Assembly (NCBI GenBank): GCA_030950975.1
Contig: JAUZQL010000269.1
Location: 1 to 10,329, forward strand
Origin: Mariprofundaceae bacterium
Lineage (GTDB): Bacteria > Pseudomonadota > Zetaproteobacteria > Mariprofundales > Mariprofundaceae
Length of the DNA: 10,329 nt
Direction: 5' to 3'
Shown here: positions 1 through 6,359 of the stretch, one piece after another
How the letters are laid out: each line of letters begins with the position of its first letter
Position numbering within the stretch: the stretch's first letter is position 1
Program-made: the position numbers and the translations under genes
Notes under the pieces: generated by a model
What the model saw: the letters and a program-made list of their open reading frames with translations, nothing else
Databases searched by the model: none
What the model was told of the DNA's origin: nothing

Positions 1-285
1 ATTGTAGGAATAAGCCATGATGCCTAATCGATGCAATTCAAACGCCAACAATGCCGCACTGACTTGTTCACCCGTCGATACCAAAGCATCCAGCTCTCGG
101 GATGGTGGGACTTCATCCATATCCCTTGCCAAACTCAATAAACGATTGGTTTCACCACTCATCGCCGATACCACAACGGCAATTTCGTAACCTCGTAGCA
201 AGTCTTTTTGAATAATTTGAGCTGTGGCACGAATACGGTCTAAAGAACCAACGGATGTACCACCATACTTATGCACCACACGCAT
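1..285 (-). CDS. lysC: Aspartate kinase, N-terminal 95 residues (3' part outside window)
   Basis: Aspartate kinase phosphorylates L-aspartate to aspartyl-4-phosphate, the first step towards lysine, threonine, methionine and diaminopimelate. The visible part carries the family's N-terminal motifs: KYGGTSVGS (residues 6-14, phosphate/ATP-binding loop), VVVSAMSGETNRL (37-49) and ELDALVSTGEQVS (64-76). The ATG at 285 puts the KYGGTSVG motif six residues in, as usual for the family. A GGGGA Shine-Dalgarno stretch lies within the last codons of exbD. Only 2 nt separate the exbD stop from this start, so translational coupling is likely. The gene runs off the low-coordinate edge, so the C-terminal ACT regulatory domains expected in a monofunctional LysC cannot be seen. 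Fusion to homoserine dehydrogenase cannot be excluded, but the KYGGTSVG-type start favours the monofunctional form. Confidence 0.93.
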   Translation of the reverse strand, partial: MRVVHKYGGTSVGSLDRIRATAQIIQKDLLRGYEIAVVVSAMSGETNRLLSLARDMDEVPPSRELDALVSTGEQVSAALLAFELHRLGIMAYSYN

Positions 286-287
286 GG

Positions 288-695
288 TTATTTCCCCACA
301 GGCATGGTGGCAATGGCAAGTTTGCCCATACCAAGTTCACGCACGGTATCCATCACAAACACCACACGTTTATGCAAAGAATTGGCATCTGCCCTCAATA
401 CCACACGCATATTGGGATCACCCTTGCTAATGTTGAGAATACGGCGGCGTAAATCACCATCTTCAACCGCTTCTTCTTGAACATACAACTGCCCTTTCGC
501 ATTCACACTGATTAACACTTCTTTTATTTGTTTATCTTGGCTACTGGCTTTACTCGATGGTAATTCAAGTTTCAAACTATTGGATACAGTAAAACTTGTA
601 GAGACCATAAAGAAAATTAACATCAAAAAAACGACATCCACCAACGGTGTCATTTCAACAAGAAAATCAGCTCGCTTACGCTCTCTTAACTTCAT
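288..695 (-). CDS. exbD: ExbD/TolR-family biopolymer transport protein
   Basis: Small inner-membrane partner of ExbB/TolQ, 135 aa, the usual family length. The pair uses the proton-motive force to energise an outer-membrane process. A short basic cytoplasmic N-terminus (KLRERKRADF) is followed by a single membrane segment at about residues 16-36 (TPLVDVVFLMLIFFMVSTSF). Asp20 in PLVDVVF matches the protonatable Asp of ExbD and TolR. The rest is the periplasmic domain, ending in the typical VVLRADANSLHKRVVFVMDTVRELG segment. The start codon overlaps the end of exbB by 4 nt (ATGA type), which implies coupled translation. No tonB, tolA or tolB gene is in view, so ExbD and TolR cannot be told apart by context. 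The comEC-exbB-exbD arrangement is known from gammaproteobacteria, where the pair is usually followed by lpxK; here lysC follows. Confidence 0.93.
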   Translation of the reverse strand: MKLRERKRADFLVEMTPLVDVVFLMLIFFMVSTSFTVSNSLKLELPSSKASSQDKQIKEVLISVNAKGQLYVQEEAVEDGDLRRRILNISKGDPNMRVVLRADANSLHKRVVFVMDTVRELGMGKLAIATMPVGK

Positions 696-1300
696 TCACG
701 ATCGCCTTTTAATAAATCGACAAAGCGCAAGGCATGTTCTTCAATTTCAACGACAAAAGATGCCACACGCGCTTCAAAAATACGATATGCAACCATGGCT
801 GGAATCGCCACAGATAAACCTGCTGCTGTGGTATTCAAAGCCTTAGAAATACCACCTGCCAGCACATCGGCTTTACCAACGCCTTCAATAGAAATGACTT
901 GAAACACTTCAATCATACCAATCACAGTACCCAATAAACCCAATAAAGGTGAAATCGCCGCAATCACACCCAATACACCAATATAACGATCCAAATGTGC
1001 GACTTCTTGCCGACCCACTTCTTCCAAAATTTCTTTCATCACCGAGCGTTTTACACCACGGTTTTTCAATGCCAGCCATAAGATTCGACTCATCGTTGTA
1101 TTATTTTTTTCGCATTTTTCCAACGCTTCTTGTGCATTACCCGCACGAATCAATGCTTCAATCGCCTCAATATCTTTAATCGGAAGCACGACTGAACGAC
1201 GTAAACTCCAACTGCGTTCAAACACAAGTGTTACTGTTACGATGGAAACTGCCAGTAGAATATACATCACTATTCCACCCTGATTGATAAACTCGTACAC
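692..1300 (-). CDS. exbB: MotA/TolQ/ExbB-family proton channel protein
   Basis: Proton-conducting inner-membrane subunit that forms the motor with ExbD, 202 aa from the chosen start. There are three membrane segments: about 11-27 (VMYILLAVSIVTVTLVF), 107-132 (IGVLGVIAAISPLLGLLGTVIGMIEV) and 158-175 (TAAGLSVAIPAMVAYRIF). The family signatures GLLGTVIGM and NTTAAGLSVAIPA are intact, including the Thr pair at 157-158 near the proton path. I chose the GTG at 1300 because an AGGGGGA Shine-Dalgarno sequence sits 6 nt before it and the protein then begins MYEFINQGG, a normal ExbB/TolQ start. A TTG at 1324 would add eight residues (MKECRGKD) that span the Shine-Dalgarno sequence, so it is unlikely. 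The gap to the comEC stop is 36 nt. Confidence 0.93.
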   Translation of the reverse strand: MYEFINQGGIVMYILLAVSIVTVTLVFERSWSLRRSVVLPIKDIEAIEALIRAGNAQEALEKCEKNNTTMSRILWLALKNRGVKRSVMKEILEEVGRQEVAHLDRYIGVLGVIAAISPLLGLLGTVIGMIEVFQVISIEGVGKADVLAGGISKALNTTAAGLSVAIPAMVAYRIFEARVASFVVEIEEHALRFVDLLKGDRE

Positions 1301-1336
1301 GTCTTTCCCCCTACATTCTTTCAATATGGTCGCAGA

Positions 1337-3697
1337 TTATAGAAACAACTTCACCCACTGCAATGCAGCATCATATTTTGCATGATTTAAGCTTGAAAAT
1401 ACGTGTATGTTATTTTCTTGTCGTTGTGGATACCAAATGACTGCGCCCTTATGGGTATTCAATACTTTAGCCCCTACGGCTTGATAACGCTGTACAATAT
1501 CAGGCTTCGGAAAACCAAAATGATTATGATAAGCTGTTTGAGCGATGACATAGCTTGGGTGTACAGCTTGCACGAAGGCAAGTGTACTGGAGGTTCCACT
1601 GCCATGATGTGGCATCAACATCATATCATGATGCCCGATAAGACCTTGTTTCAGTAATATTTTTTCCACAGGTTTTTCCATATCACCTGAAATCAACAAT
1701 CGTTTTTTATGTTTCAAGATAATTGAGCAAACCAGAGAAGTGTTATTGTCATTACGGGGCGCATAATTTTGAGGTGGCCATAACACATGCAATGTTGCAT
1801 TCCCAAGTGGCAGAACATCCCCTTGTTTTAACCAACGAACGGTACCGCCCATCCCTTGCACACGTTTCACGACGTTGTTCAATGTCCGATGACGATGATT
1901 GACAGGTACATCCGCCAACCACAATTCACCCACACTGCGTATCGAATCCAACAAACGAAGTGCGCCACCATCATGATCCGATTGTGCATGGCTTAACATC
2001 AATACATCAATGTGCGTTTGCCCTAAATGTCTCAAACCTGCCGCGACAGTCGTACCACCATTAAAACGACTGTTTTTTCTTCCCGGAACATCAATCACAA
2101 ACACATGAGCTTTTCCATTGGGCATAGCTTGAATCAAGCTTGCAGCAGCGCCCTGCCCAACATCCCAAGCAATCCATGATGTTTCTCGAGGTGTTTTTTC
2201 TTGTACAATGACAAGCGTATAAACCAGCAATACACCTGCTATCCATAACATCCATCGTGGATTACGTTGACGAAATCCCCATACAGCAATGCCCATCCAA
2301 GCCAAGATATAAAGCGCATGCCACCACCATGATGGGGGTACGACCCAGAGGTTACCACCCCACCAATGATGGATATGTAACAAGCATTGATTGGCAATAT
2401 CAATACCCCAAGCAGCGGCTTGCATGATGCCCATTGCTCCATCATGCCAGCTTAATAAAGCCATGATTTCACCGAGCAAAGCCAACGGTAAAATATACAA
2501 ACTGTATAGCGGTACAAGAAGAAGATTTGCCAGCAAACTCCAAATAGGAATCCGCCCAAACACGTCAATCATCAGCGGTAATGTGGCTAAACTGGCAAGC
2601 AAGCTTACCTGCATTAAACTTTTGAAATAAACCCAAACCTTATTGTGTGAAACGGGGCTAGATTGCATCAACATCAACAATGCTAAGGTGGCTAAAAATG
2701 ATAACCATAAAGAAATCGAGGTGATTGCAGAGGGATCCCAGCCTAATATCAGCATTAAAGCCGCCAATAAAATATTAATCGGAATATAGCGGGCGCGTAA
2801 ATACCAAGCCAATGCAGCTGCGACTAACATCAAAGCAGCACGTTGTGTCGGCAAAGGCCAATCCGCTAAACTCGCATAAGCCATCGCGACAGCCACACCC
2901 ATCATCAAGGATACCGCTTTCACGGGTATATGAATGATCCATGATTCACGCCGTGTTAAAAAGTAAAAACTCAAAAAACCAGCCCAAGCCGCCACCATAC
3001 CGACATGCAAGCCTGAAATGGCCAACAAGTGCGCTGTTCCTGTTGCTGAAAAAGCATCTTGGATAGCGATGGGGATGGCATAACGTTCTGCCAATAATAA
3101 AGCCGATAAAATACCTTGTTCTTCAGCATCTTTGGGCAAGGCATGTCGAACTTTGGCACGCATCCGAGCTAACATGCTTTGTTGTGCTGAAACGATAAAC
3201 CAATCCACACCCATGCTTCCCGTTAGCCCGATATGATGCTTAAAACAATAGCTCTCATAATCAAAACCGCCGGGATTCTGATGGTTACGGGGTGGGTGTA
3301 AGCTTACAATCGCATGAATACGCTGCCCTTCTTTGGGGAGATGTTTATAAGACCAAAGATAAACATTCACACGCCCATGCAGCCTTTGTCCATCATCACG
3401 AACGATATGGTTTAAACCCAAACGTGTGTACACACCATGATATTGAATGTTTTCAACATCCGCTTGAAGCGCAATCTTTTGATTGAGCCAACTGTCATCA
3501 TAATGGGTTTGCCATACATCATAAACAAAGCTCATGCCTCCCCAACACATGCCTGCCAATAGCCACAAACAAAAATAGCGGTGTCGAGACACCGCTATCC
3601 ATAAACATAAGATGATTGCAATCCACATATCCCATTGCCATGATATACTTTGTACACGAAGCAATGTTATCCCAATCATCCAGCCTAACGCTGGCAT
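1337..3697 (-). CDS. comEC: ComEC/Rec2 DNA-uptake channel with C-terminal metallo-beta-lactamase domain
   Basis: Inner-membrane channel that passes transforming single-stranded DNA into the cytoplasm; 786 aa, a normal full length. Three N-terminal membrane segments (about 3-18, 22-37, 41-60) lead into a soluble OB-like part ending in NPGGFDYESY (141-150). The competence domain follows with the hallmark AISGLHVG (226-233) and many membrane helices up to about residue 497. The metallo-beta-lactamase domain starts at DVGQG (512-516) and has SHAQSDHDGG (569-578; likely ligands H570, D574, H575), NNTSLV (651-656), GD (671-672) and PHHGS (696-700), so the metal site looks complete. The ATG at 3697 keeps the standard first two helices but has pyrimidines (CTTTCCCC) instead of a Shine-Dalgarno sequence. 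A terminator-like hairpin falls within codons 34-41. A ComEC alone does not prove natural competence. Confidence 0.94.
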   Translation of the reverse strand: MPALGWMIGITLLRVQSISWQWDMWIAIILCLWIAVSRHRYFCLWLLAGMCWGGMSFVYDVWQTHYDDSWLNQKIALQADVENIQYHGVYTRLGLNHIVRDDGQRLHGRVNVYLWSYKHLPKEGQRIHAIVSLHPPRNHQNPGGFDYESYCFKHHIGLTGSMGVDWFIVSAQQSMLARMRAKVRHALPKDAEEQGILSALLLAERYAIPIAIQDAFSATGTAHLLAISGLHVGMVAAWAGFLSFYFLTRRESWIIHIPVKAVSLMMGVAVAMAYASLADWPLPTQRAALMLVAAALAWYLRARYIPINILLAALMLILGWDPSAITSISLWLSFLATLALLMLMQSSPVSHNKVWVYFKSLMQVSLLASLATLPLMIDVFGRIPIWSLLANLLLVPLYSLYILPLALLGEIMALLSWHDGAMGIMQAAAWGIDIANQCLLHIHHWWGGNLWVVPPSWWWHALYILAWMGIAVWGFRQRNPRWMLWIAGVLLVYTLVIVQEKTPRETSWIAWDVGQGAAASLIQAMPNGKAHVFVIDVPGRKNSRFNGGTTVAAGLRHLGQTHIDVLMLSHAQSDHDGGALRLLDSIRSVGELWLADVPVNHRHRTLNNVVKRVQGMGGTVRWLKQGDVLPLGNATLHVLWPPQNYAPRNDNNTSLVCSIILKHKKRLLISGDMEKPVEKILLKQGLIGHHDMMLMPHHGSGTSSTLAFVQAVHPSYVIAQTAYHNHFGFPKPDIVQRYQAVGAKVLNTHKGAVIWYPQRQENNIHVFSSLNHAKYDAALQWVKLFL
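3567..3598 (-). terminator. Intrinsic-terminator-like hairpin inside comEC
   Basis: Read on the minus strand, a perfect 10-bp stem (ATAGCGGTGT pairing with ACACCGCTAT) closes a CTCG tetraloop. It is followed directly by TTTTGTTTG, so this is a GC-containing stem plus U-rich tail in the direction of transcription. It lies about 140 nt after the gltA stop and about 100 nt after the comEC start, inside comEC codons 34-41 (sequence around IAVSRHRYF, the loop between the first membrane helices). A terminator here would end much of the gltA transcript and limit comEC-exbB-exbD-lysC. Ribosomes translating comEC could disrupt it. The structure is seen directly; its function is inferred. Confidence 0.7.
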
Positions 3698-3737
3698 CAG
3701 TAGGGGAAAGCGTTGCTTTAAGCTTGCTAAAATGACA

Positions 3738-4892
3738 TCAACGCTCTTTCATGGGGATATACGTCAAGCCTTTATCGCCTACATAAATTTGTGTCGGACG
3801 ATAAATACGACTTGAGCCTAATTGTTCTTTCCAATGTGCCAACCAACCCGACACACGCGCTATAGCAAAAATAGGTGTAAACAAATCGCTTGGAATCCCC
3901 AGTTTTCGATACACAATGCCCGAGTAGAAATCAACATTGGGACAAATGCCTTTCGCACCCAAGGTACTACGCGAAAGTTCTTCAATGCGACTGGCAATTT
4001 CATAGGTTGGATCTTCGCCCATTTCTTGCGTTAATTGCACATACAGTTTTTGCAATAAAACCGCACGTGGATCTTTCGTTTTGTAAATCCGATGCCCCAA
4101 ACCCGCAATCTTTTCTTTTTTGGCAAGTTTTTCATTCAAATACGATTCAGCACGATTGACATCACCAATTTCATCCAACATATGCAAGACATCTTCATTG
4201 GCTCCGCCATGCAACGGCCCTGACAAGGAGCCAATGGCTGCACTGATGCAAGTGTACGGATCGGCAAGTGTAGATGCTGTTACAATGGTTGAAAATGTAC
4301 TGGCATTCAGGGTATGTTCAGCATGCACAATCAATGCCACATCCATAATCCGTTCCATCAAAGGCGTGGGTTCATCACCTGTTAGCATATATAAAAAATT
4401 CGCCGCATGGGATAAATCATCCCGTGGTGGAATAGGATCATCACCTTTACGCATACGTGAATGAGCCGCCACCAAGGTTGGTAATTTTGAAATAAGGTTT
4501 AAACACACAGAACGAATGTGTTCCGCTGTTAATTGACCATGTGGCAAAGGATAAAACATGCCCATCGCTGCCACGCTTGTTTGCAAAGAATCCATCGGGT
4601 GAGCAGATTCTGGAAAACATTTCATCATATCACGAATACGAAACTTAATACGTCGATGATGTCGCAATTTTTCATGCGCTTCCATTAATTCTTGTTGGGA
4701 AGGAAGACGACCATACAGCAATAAAAATGATGTTTCTTCAAATGTGGATTGTTCTGCCAACTGCTCAATGTTGATACCACGGTATTCCAAGTGACCGACT
4801 TTCCCATCCACCGATGAAATAGCCGATTTTGTCACAGGGATACCTGCCAAACCGGGAGAGTAACATCCAACATCTTGATCTTTTGTATCCAT
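3738..4892 (-). CDS. gltA: Citrate synthase
   Basis: Condenses acetyl-CoA with oxaloacetate to citrate, the entry reaction of the TCA cycle; cytoplasmic. At 384 aa it is the short type without the N-terminal extension of E. coli GltA, nearer in length to Bacillus-type citrate and 2-methylcitrate synthases. Signatures are HAEHTLNASTF (190-200), GSLSGPLHGGANE (221-233, His228), GLGHRIYKTKDPRA (264-277, His267) and CPNVDFYSG (317-325, Asp321), so all three catalytic residues are present. It ends with RIYRPTQIYVG. The ATG at 4892 has an AAAGGAG Shine-Dalgarno sequence about 7 nt upstream. An in-frame ATG at 4928 lies within the -10 region of the proposed promoter and is unlikely. 2-Methylcitrate synthase (prpC) is the main alternative, but no prpB or prpD is nearby. 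It probably leads the operon that includes comEC. Confidence 0.93.
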   Translation of the reverse strand: MDTKDQDVGCYSPGLAGIPVTKSAISSVDGKVGHLEYRGINIEQLAEQSTFEETSFLLLYGRLPSQQELMEAHEKLRHHRRIKFRIRDMMKCFPESAHPMDSLQTSVAAMGMFYPLPHGQLTAEHIRSVCLNLISKLPTLVAAHSRMRKGDDPIPPRDDLSHAANFLYMLTGDEPTPLMERIMDVALIVHAEHTLNASTFSTIVTASTLADPYTCISAAIGSLSGPLHGGANEDVLHMLDEIGDVNRAESYLNEKLAKKEKIAGLGHRIYKTKDPRAVLLQKLYVQLTQEMGEDPTYEIASRIEELSRSTLGAKGICPNVDFYSGIVYRKLGIPSDLFTPIFAIARVSGWLAHWKEQLGSSRIYRPTQIYVGDKGLTYIPMKER

Positions 4893-4916
4893 CTTAAACT
4901 CCTTTACTCTCAAACA

Positions 4917-4944
4917 TATATATAACACAACGATAGTCGTTCAA
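4917..4944 (-). promoter_or_regulatory. Candidate sigma70 promoter for gltA
   Basis: On the minus strand, TTGAAC (4944-4939, four of six matches to the -35 consensus, starting TTGA) is followed after 16 nt by TATATA (4922-4917), close to the -10 consensus. The predicted transcript would start near 4910 and have a leader of roughly 20 nt carrying the AAAGGAG ribosome-binding site. The TATATATA run allows other registers of the -10 box. Assigned by inspection only. Confidence 0.45.
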
Positions 4945-4956
4945 GCGTAAATTTAC

Positions 4957-5022
4957 TGTCATTCCCAAGTGCTTATATTGAGAAATCTTATATTTGTAAA
5001 ATATATTGATCGGGAAATTATA
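4957..5022. repeat. Decayed second copy of the REP-like element
   Basis: The plus-strand segment 4958-4988 aligns in direct orientation with the left arm of the neighbouring element: GTCA, a 7-nt half stem, the loop start GTGCTT, a second half stem, then TCT. Its own stem is TTCCCAA (4962-4968) with TTGAGAA (4978-4984), six of seven positions paired, and the loop is again exactly 9 nt (GTGCTTATA). A degraded inverted partner may be the segment at about 4998-5022 (around GATCGGGAAAT). The AT-rich background weakens that half. It lies just upstream of the candidate gltA -35 box. Confidence 0.45.
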
Positions 5023-5042
5023 AAAAAGTATGTATATTTTAT

Positions 5043-5125
5043 TATCGTCACCCTCGAGTGCTTTCATCGAGAGTCTTTTGTTTCAGACATTAGATGCCCG
5101 ATAAAAGAATTCGGTCATGACGATA
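5043..5125. repeat. 83-bp REP-doublet-like element (REPIN/BIME type)
   Basis: Two 34-nt arms lie in inverted orientation around a 15-nt centre. The outer 8 bp are perfectly inverted (TATCGTCA at 5043-5050 and TGACGATA at 5118-5125), and 24 of 34 positions match between the arms. Each arm forms its own 7-bp stem with a 9-nt loop: CCCTCGA/TCGAGAG (5051-5057, 5067-5073) and TGCCCGA/TCGGTCA (5095-5101, 5111-5117), each with a single mismatch. Stem positions 1 and 4 change as pairs between the arms (C-G to T-A, T-A to C-G), which indicates the fold has been conserved. This layout matches extragenic REP pairs mobilised by RAYT transposases. No RAYT gene is in the window. Confidence 0.65.
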
Positions 5126-5142
5126 CGTTCATACTTGAATGC

Positions 5143-5823
5143 TTACGGTTTTTCTTTTTCTTTTTTCTTCTTTTTCTCTGCTTCTTCAGCACGTTTACGC
5201 CCTTGTTCTTCTACAAAAAAAGTTAAATTAGCCACCAACAATGAATAAAGCGCAATGCCAAAAATCATGGTGAACACGGCCACAATCCGACCACTCATGG
5301 TCATCGGATAAATATCGCCATAACCCACAGTCGTCAAGGTTACAAATGCCCACCATAGACCATCACTAATCGTACCAAATTGCTCATTCACATCATGTTC
5401 AAGAAAGTAAACGCTTGTCCCAAACACAAACACAAAACCAAACACCAAGGTCATGGCAGCTGGGAAGCTATCTTGTGATAAAACAATTAAATTCAATAAA
5501 CGTTTTCGATTGGCGCGAATTAATACGCCAATACGCAACGCTGGCAGCAAACGCATCACCCTTAACGCACTAAAAATACGTAAGAATGGTGAGGCAAACA
5601 ATACAATCAATACCAAATCAAGCCAATTCTTCTTCAAATATAAATGTTTATCTTCAGATATGTTCCAACGCACAGTGAATAACACAAAAAATATCACCAA
5701 CACCGCAGGATCAGCCCAAGAGGGGGCTGCATCCCAAAAACCAAACGCGACCGCTGCAATCGTACTCACAAACAATAAGCTATCTAAAACACGCCCTAGC
5801 CAACGATGTTGTGGGGCAGGCAT
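5143..5823 (-). CDS. Voltage-gated-type potassium channel protein
   Basis: Six-segment K+ channel subunit of the inner membrane, 226 aa. The first four segments form a voltage-sensor-like unit (about 12-29, 39-52, 68-78, 79-101). The fourth has regularly placed arginines R82, R88, R91 and R97 in FLRIFSALRVMRLLPALRIG. The pore comprises a helix at 120-140, the selectivity filter TTVGYGD (164-170) and a last helix at 179-204. There is no RCK/TrkA-N domain; instead the protein ends in a charged tail (205-226) of mostly Lys and Glu. I chose the ATG at 5823; a TTG directly before it at 5826 is possible. It starts 3 nt after the stop of the UPF0114 gene, so the two are probably co-translated. Ion specificity is inferred from the filter. 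The ligand or voltage response is unknown. Confidence 0.9.
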   Translation of the reverse strand: MPAPQHRWLGRVLDSLLFVSTIAAVAFGFWDAAPSWADPAVLVIFFVLFTVRWNISEDKHLYLKKNWLDLVLIVLFASPFLRIFSALRVMRLLPALRIGVLIRANRKRLLNLIVLSQDSFPAAMTLVFGFVFVFGTSVYFLEHDVNEQFGTISDGLWWAFVTLTTVGYGDIYPMTMSGRIVAVFTMIFGIALYSLLVANLTFFVEEQGRKRAEEAEKKKKKEKEKP

Positions 5824-5826
5824 CAA

Positions 5827-6336
5827 CTAATGTTCGCCTGCTTTATGACCAAAATAAAGCGCCAAAGAGACCAAGAAAATACCCGCACCCATATATAAGA
5901 TATTCAGTGGCTGATCAAAGGTCACGTGTAAAACATTCTTAAAAAATGCCACGATTAAAATCATTAAGATCACTTTTCCCAAACGATCTTTTAAATCATC
6001 CAAGGATTCAATTTGCAATAATTTTCCAGCCGCAGGATCATTCCGAGCAAAGTCAATTCTATTAATATGCAATTCATAGACACCCAAAGCAAAAATTAAC
6101 ATCACAATCGCCAATAAAAAGTCATCCACTGCTGTAATCACATGACTGACTAAAATAATATGAAAACCTTCAATTTCATGACCAAAGACATAAGCATCAA
6201 TAAATTGCAGCAAAAGTTCCCACATATCAAACGCTGAGGATAGAAATAATAATGCCATCCCCACCACACATGACCACACAGCTAATAACGTTAAATAACG
6301 CGAATTCCAAAGAATTTTCTCCAAAATATTTTTCAT
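5827..6336 (-). CDS. UPF0114 (YqhA-type) inner-membrane protein
   Basis: A 169-aa membrane protein of the UPF0114 family (E. coli YqhA), whose function is not established. Four membrane segments are visible at about 14-34, 64-87, 121-138 and 146-163. Family-type features are the VYELHINRID stretch (86-95) after the second helix and the cytoplasmic IESLDDLKDRLGKVILMILIVAFFK block (109-133). An AGGAG Shine-Dalgarno sequence lies 8 nt before the ATG at 6336. It sits 23 nt after yajR and 3 nt before the potassium channel gene. The tight pairing suggests a shared role in ion or membrane homeostasis, but that is inference from position only. Confidence 0.88.
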   Translation of the reverse strand: MKNILEKILWNSRYLTLLAVWSCVVGMALLFLSSAFDMWELLLQFIDAYVFGHEIEGFHIILVSHVITAVDDFLLAIVMLIFALGVYELHINRIDFARNDPAAGKLLQIESLDDLKDRLGKVILMILIVAFFKNVLHVTFDQPLNILYMGAGIFLVSLALYFGHKAGEH

Positions 6337-6359
6337 TTATGACGCTCCTTTTTTTATCC

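Noticed and set aside
3700..3737. AAAGC-AAC-GCTTT hairpin between gltA and comEC as the gltA terminator
   Set aside because: The stem is only 5 bp and is followed by CCCCTA rather than a U-run. The hairpin at 3567-3598 is a much better candidate.
4120..4464. Plus-strand open frame of 114 codons opposite gltA
   Set aside because: It overlaps the catalytic region of citrate synthase in antisense, and its composition reflects the gltA codons.
5046..5080. Stem-loop followed by TCTTTTG on the plus strand, read as an intrinsic terminator
   Set aside because: No plus-strand gene precedes it, and on the minus strand no U-run follows directly. It is better explained as one arm of the REP-like pair.
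5453..5830. Plus-strand open frame of 125 codons opposite the channel gene
   Set aside because: It lies wholly within the complement of the K+ channel, has no recognisable domain and has no initiation signal.
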